Below the pieces are notes generated by a model. That model was not told where the DNA came from. It saw only the letters and a program-made list of their open reading frames with translations, and searched no databases. From positions 1-5,550 of the forward strand of contig JANXAA010000171.1 in NCBI GenBank assembly GCA_025061865.1: a stretch of DNA of 5,550 nt, read 5' to 3'. Numbering within the stretch: position 1 is the stretch's first letter; the number at the start of each line of letters is the position of its first letter. The stretch comes from Acidobacteriota bacterium. Lineage in GTDB: Bacteria > Acidobacteriota > HRBIN11. Below, piece by piece: positions 4,749 through 5,550 of this stretch. A program made the position numbers and the translations under genes.

Positions 4749-5550
4749 ATGCCACGTATTCGACACTACGCTTACCATCTTGTAGGGCTTGCCATCTTGG
4801 GATGGGTCGGTGGACTCGTGATCCCGGCCTACGCCCAGGTCGATGAGGAAAGCTTTCAACAATTGGAATTTAACTTCATCCCGCCGGGTGCCCGGGCGAC
4901 GGCCATGGGCGGGGCCTTTATCGGTCTGGCCGACGACGCCACGGCCGCTCAAACAAACCCAGCCGGCCTATTGGTCTTGATCCGACCCGAGATTGCGGTC
5001 GAGGGGAAGTTCCTGAACTACGACATCCCTCGACTGGCCAGTCGGAACAGCCTATTTGACTTTGAACCGACGACTTTCGGGGCTAATGTCGGTTCTCCAG
5101 CCTTTGTCAGTATCGTCTTTCCAGGTAAGAACCAGCGGTGGACAGTCGCCTTTTTCCGGCATGAGTTCATCCACCTGAAGGACGAGTTCACGTTTGACGC
5201 TCGGACCATCGTGCCGGGTCTCCTCTTCTTCCCCGTCCAGGGGAGCATGAAGTTCACGGGTGATCAATACGGTCTGGCCCTGGCCGTGCGCCTGGGCCGG
5301 GTCGACATCGGGGTCGCCGGCAAACTCGCCCGGATGAGGGCCGAGAGCTGGATCCGCCGGGACTTTTGCGAGCCCATCGAATTTGACCTCTGTGGGGCGC
5401 CTTTCGTGGCCAATGTCGAGTCCTTAAACGATACAGACACGGGCTTGGGCTTTACGGTCGGCCTCATGTGGCGCCCGTCGTCGAGATTCCAGGTCGGCTT
5501 GGTCGGGGAAATCAATCCCACGTTCCAGTGGCAAGACGATACCTTGTACG
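4749..5550 (+). CDS. FadL/PorV-like outer-membrane beta-barrel protein, N-terminal part
   Basis: The gene starts at 4749 and runs off the right edge, so 267 codons are visible; complete family members are usually 350-450 residues or more. Residues 1-30 form a signal peptide (basic MPRIRH, a hydrophobic core, cleavage after AYA before Gln30). The next segment, IPPGARATAMGGAFIGLADDATAAQTNPAGL (split here as residues 44-63 and 64-74), is the N-terminal signature of the FadL/OmpP1/TodX and PorV-type families. In them it forms the start of the barrel and plug. The rest shows alternating strands with many Gly, Phe and Arg residues. Cys207 and Cys215 may form a disulfide in a surface loop. FadL proteins pass hydrophobic compounds across the outer membrane, but PorV-like relatives serve secretion, so the role here is open. 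The start is supported by GAGGTG 5 nt before the ATG. It is transcribed divergently from the regulator. Confidence 0.82.
   Translation, partial: MPRIRHYAYHLVGLAILGWVGGLVIPAYAQVDEESFQQLEFNFIPPGARATAMGGAFIGLADDATAAQTNPAGLLVLIRPEIAVEGKFLNYDIPRLASRNSLFDFEPTTFGANVGSPAFVSIVFPGKNQRWTVAFFRHEFIHLKDEFTFDARTIVPGLLFFPVQGSMKFTGDQYGLALAVRLGRVDIGVAGKLARMRAESWIRRDFCEPIEFDLCGAPFVANVESLNDTDTGLGFTVGLMWRPSSRFQVGLVGEINPTFQWQDDTLY

Overview
The window looks like a chromosomal fragment of a GC-rich Gram-negative (diderm) bacterium. It encodes an outer-membrane protein of the FadL/PorV type, a signal-peptide-bearing c-type cytochrome joined to a beta-rich domain, and a sigma-54 activator. The lineage cannot be fixed from the sequence. 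The alcohol dehydrogenase resembles both a Rhodococcus-type and a Sulfolobus-type enzyme, so it does not help placement. There are no mobile elements, CRISPR arrays, tRNAs or rRNAs.

Layout from left to right. Positions 1-222 (+) hold the last 73 codons of a sugar-nucleotide epimerase/dehydratase of the SDR superfamily. Positions 223-422 are a convergent, non-coding junction with GC-rich inverted repeats and a perfect tandem 10-bp repeat. Three minus-strand genes follow, in transcriptional order from the right: a three-domain NtrC-type response regulator (2912-4306), an NAD-dependent zinc alcohol dehydrogenase of the ADH-A type (1739-2779), and a monohaem cytochrome c fused to a probable small beta-barrel (423-1514). 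Positions 4307-4748 are a 442-bp divergent control region with no gene and several short repeated motifs. A FadL-like outer-membrane protein begins at 4749 (+) and runs off the right end.

How they may work together is inference. The activator carries an intact GAFTGA loop, so it should act with sigma-54. A good -24/-12 candidate lies just after its stop codon and points into the alcohol dehydrogenase gene, so that gene is its most likely local target. A FadL-type importer of hydrophobic compounds, a secondary-alcohol-type dehydrogenase and an exported cytochrome could form an inducible module for uptake and oxidation of a hydrophobic alcohol or its parent compound. No substrate is shown by the sequence, and no sensor kinase lies in the window.

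The features most worth a second look are the cytochrome-barrel fusion with its ribosome-binding site inside a potential hairpin, and the sigma-54 promoter candidate between activator and dehydrogenase.
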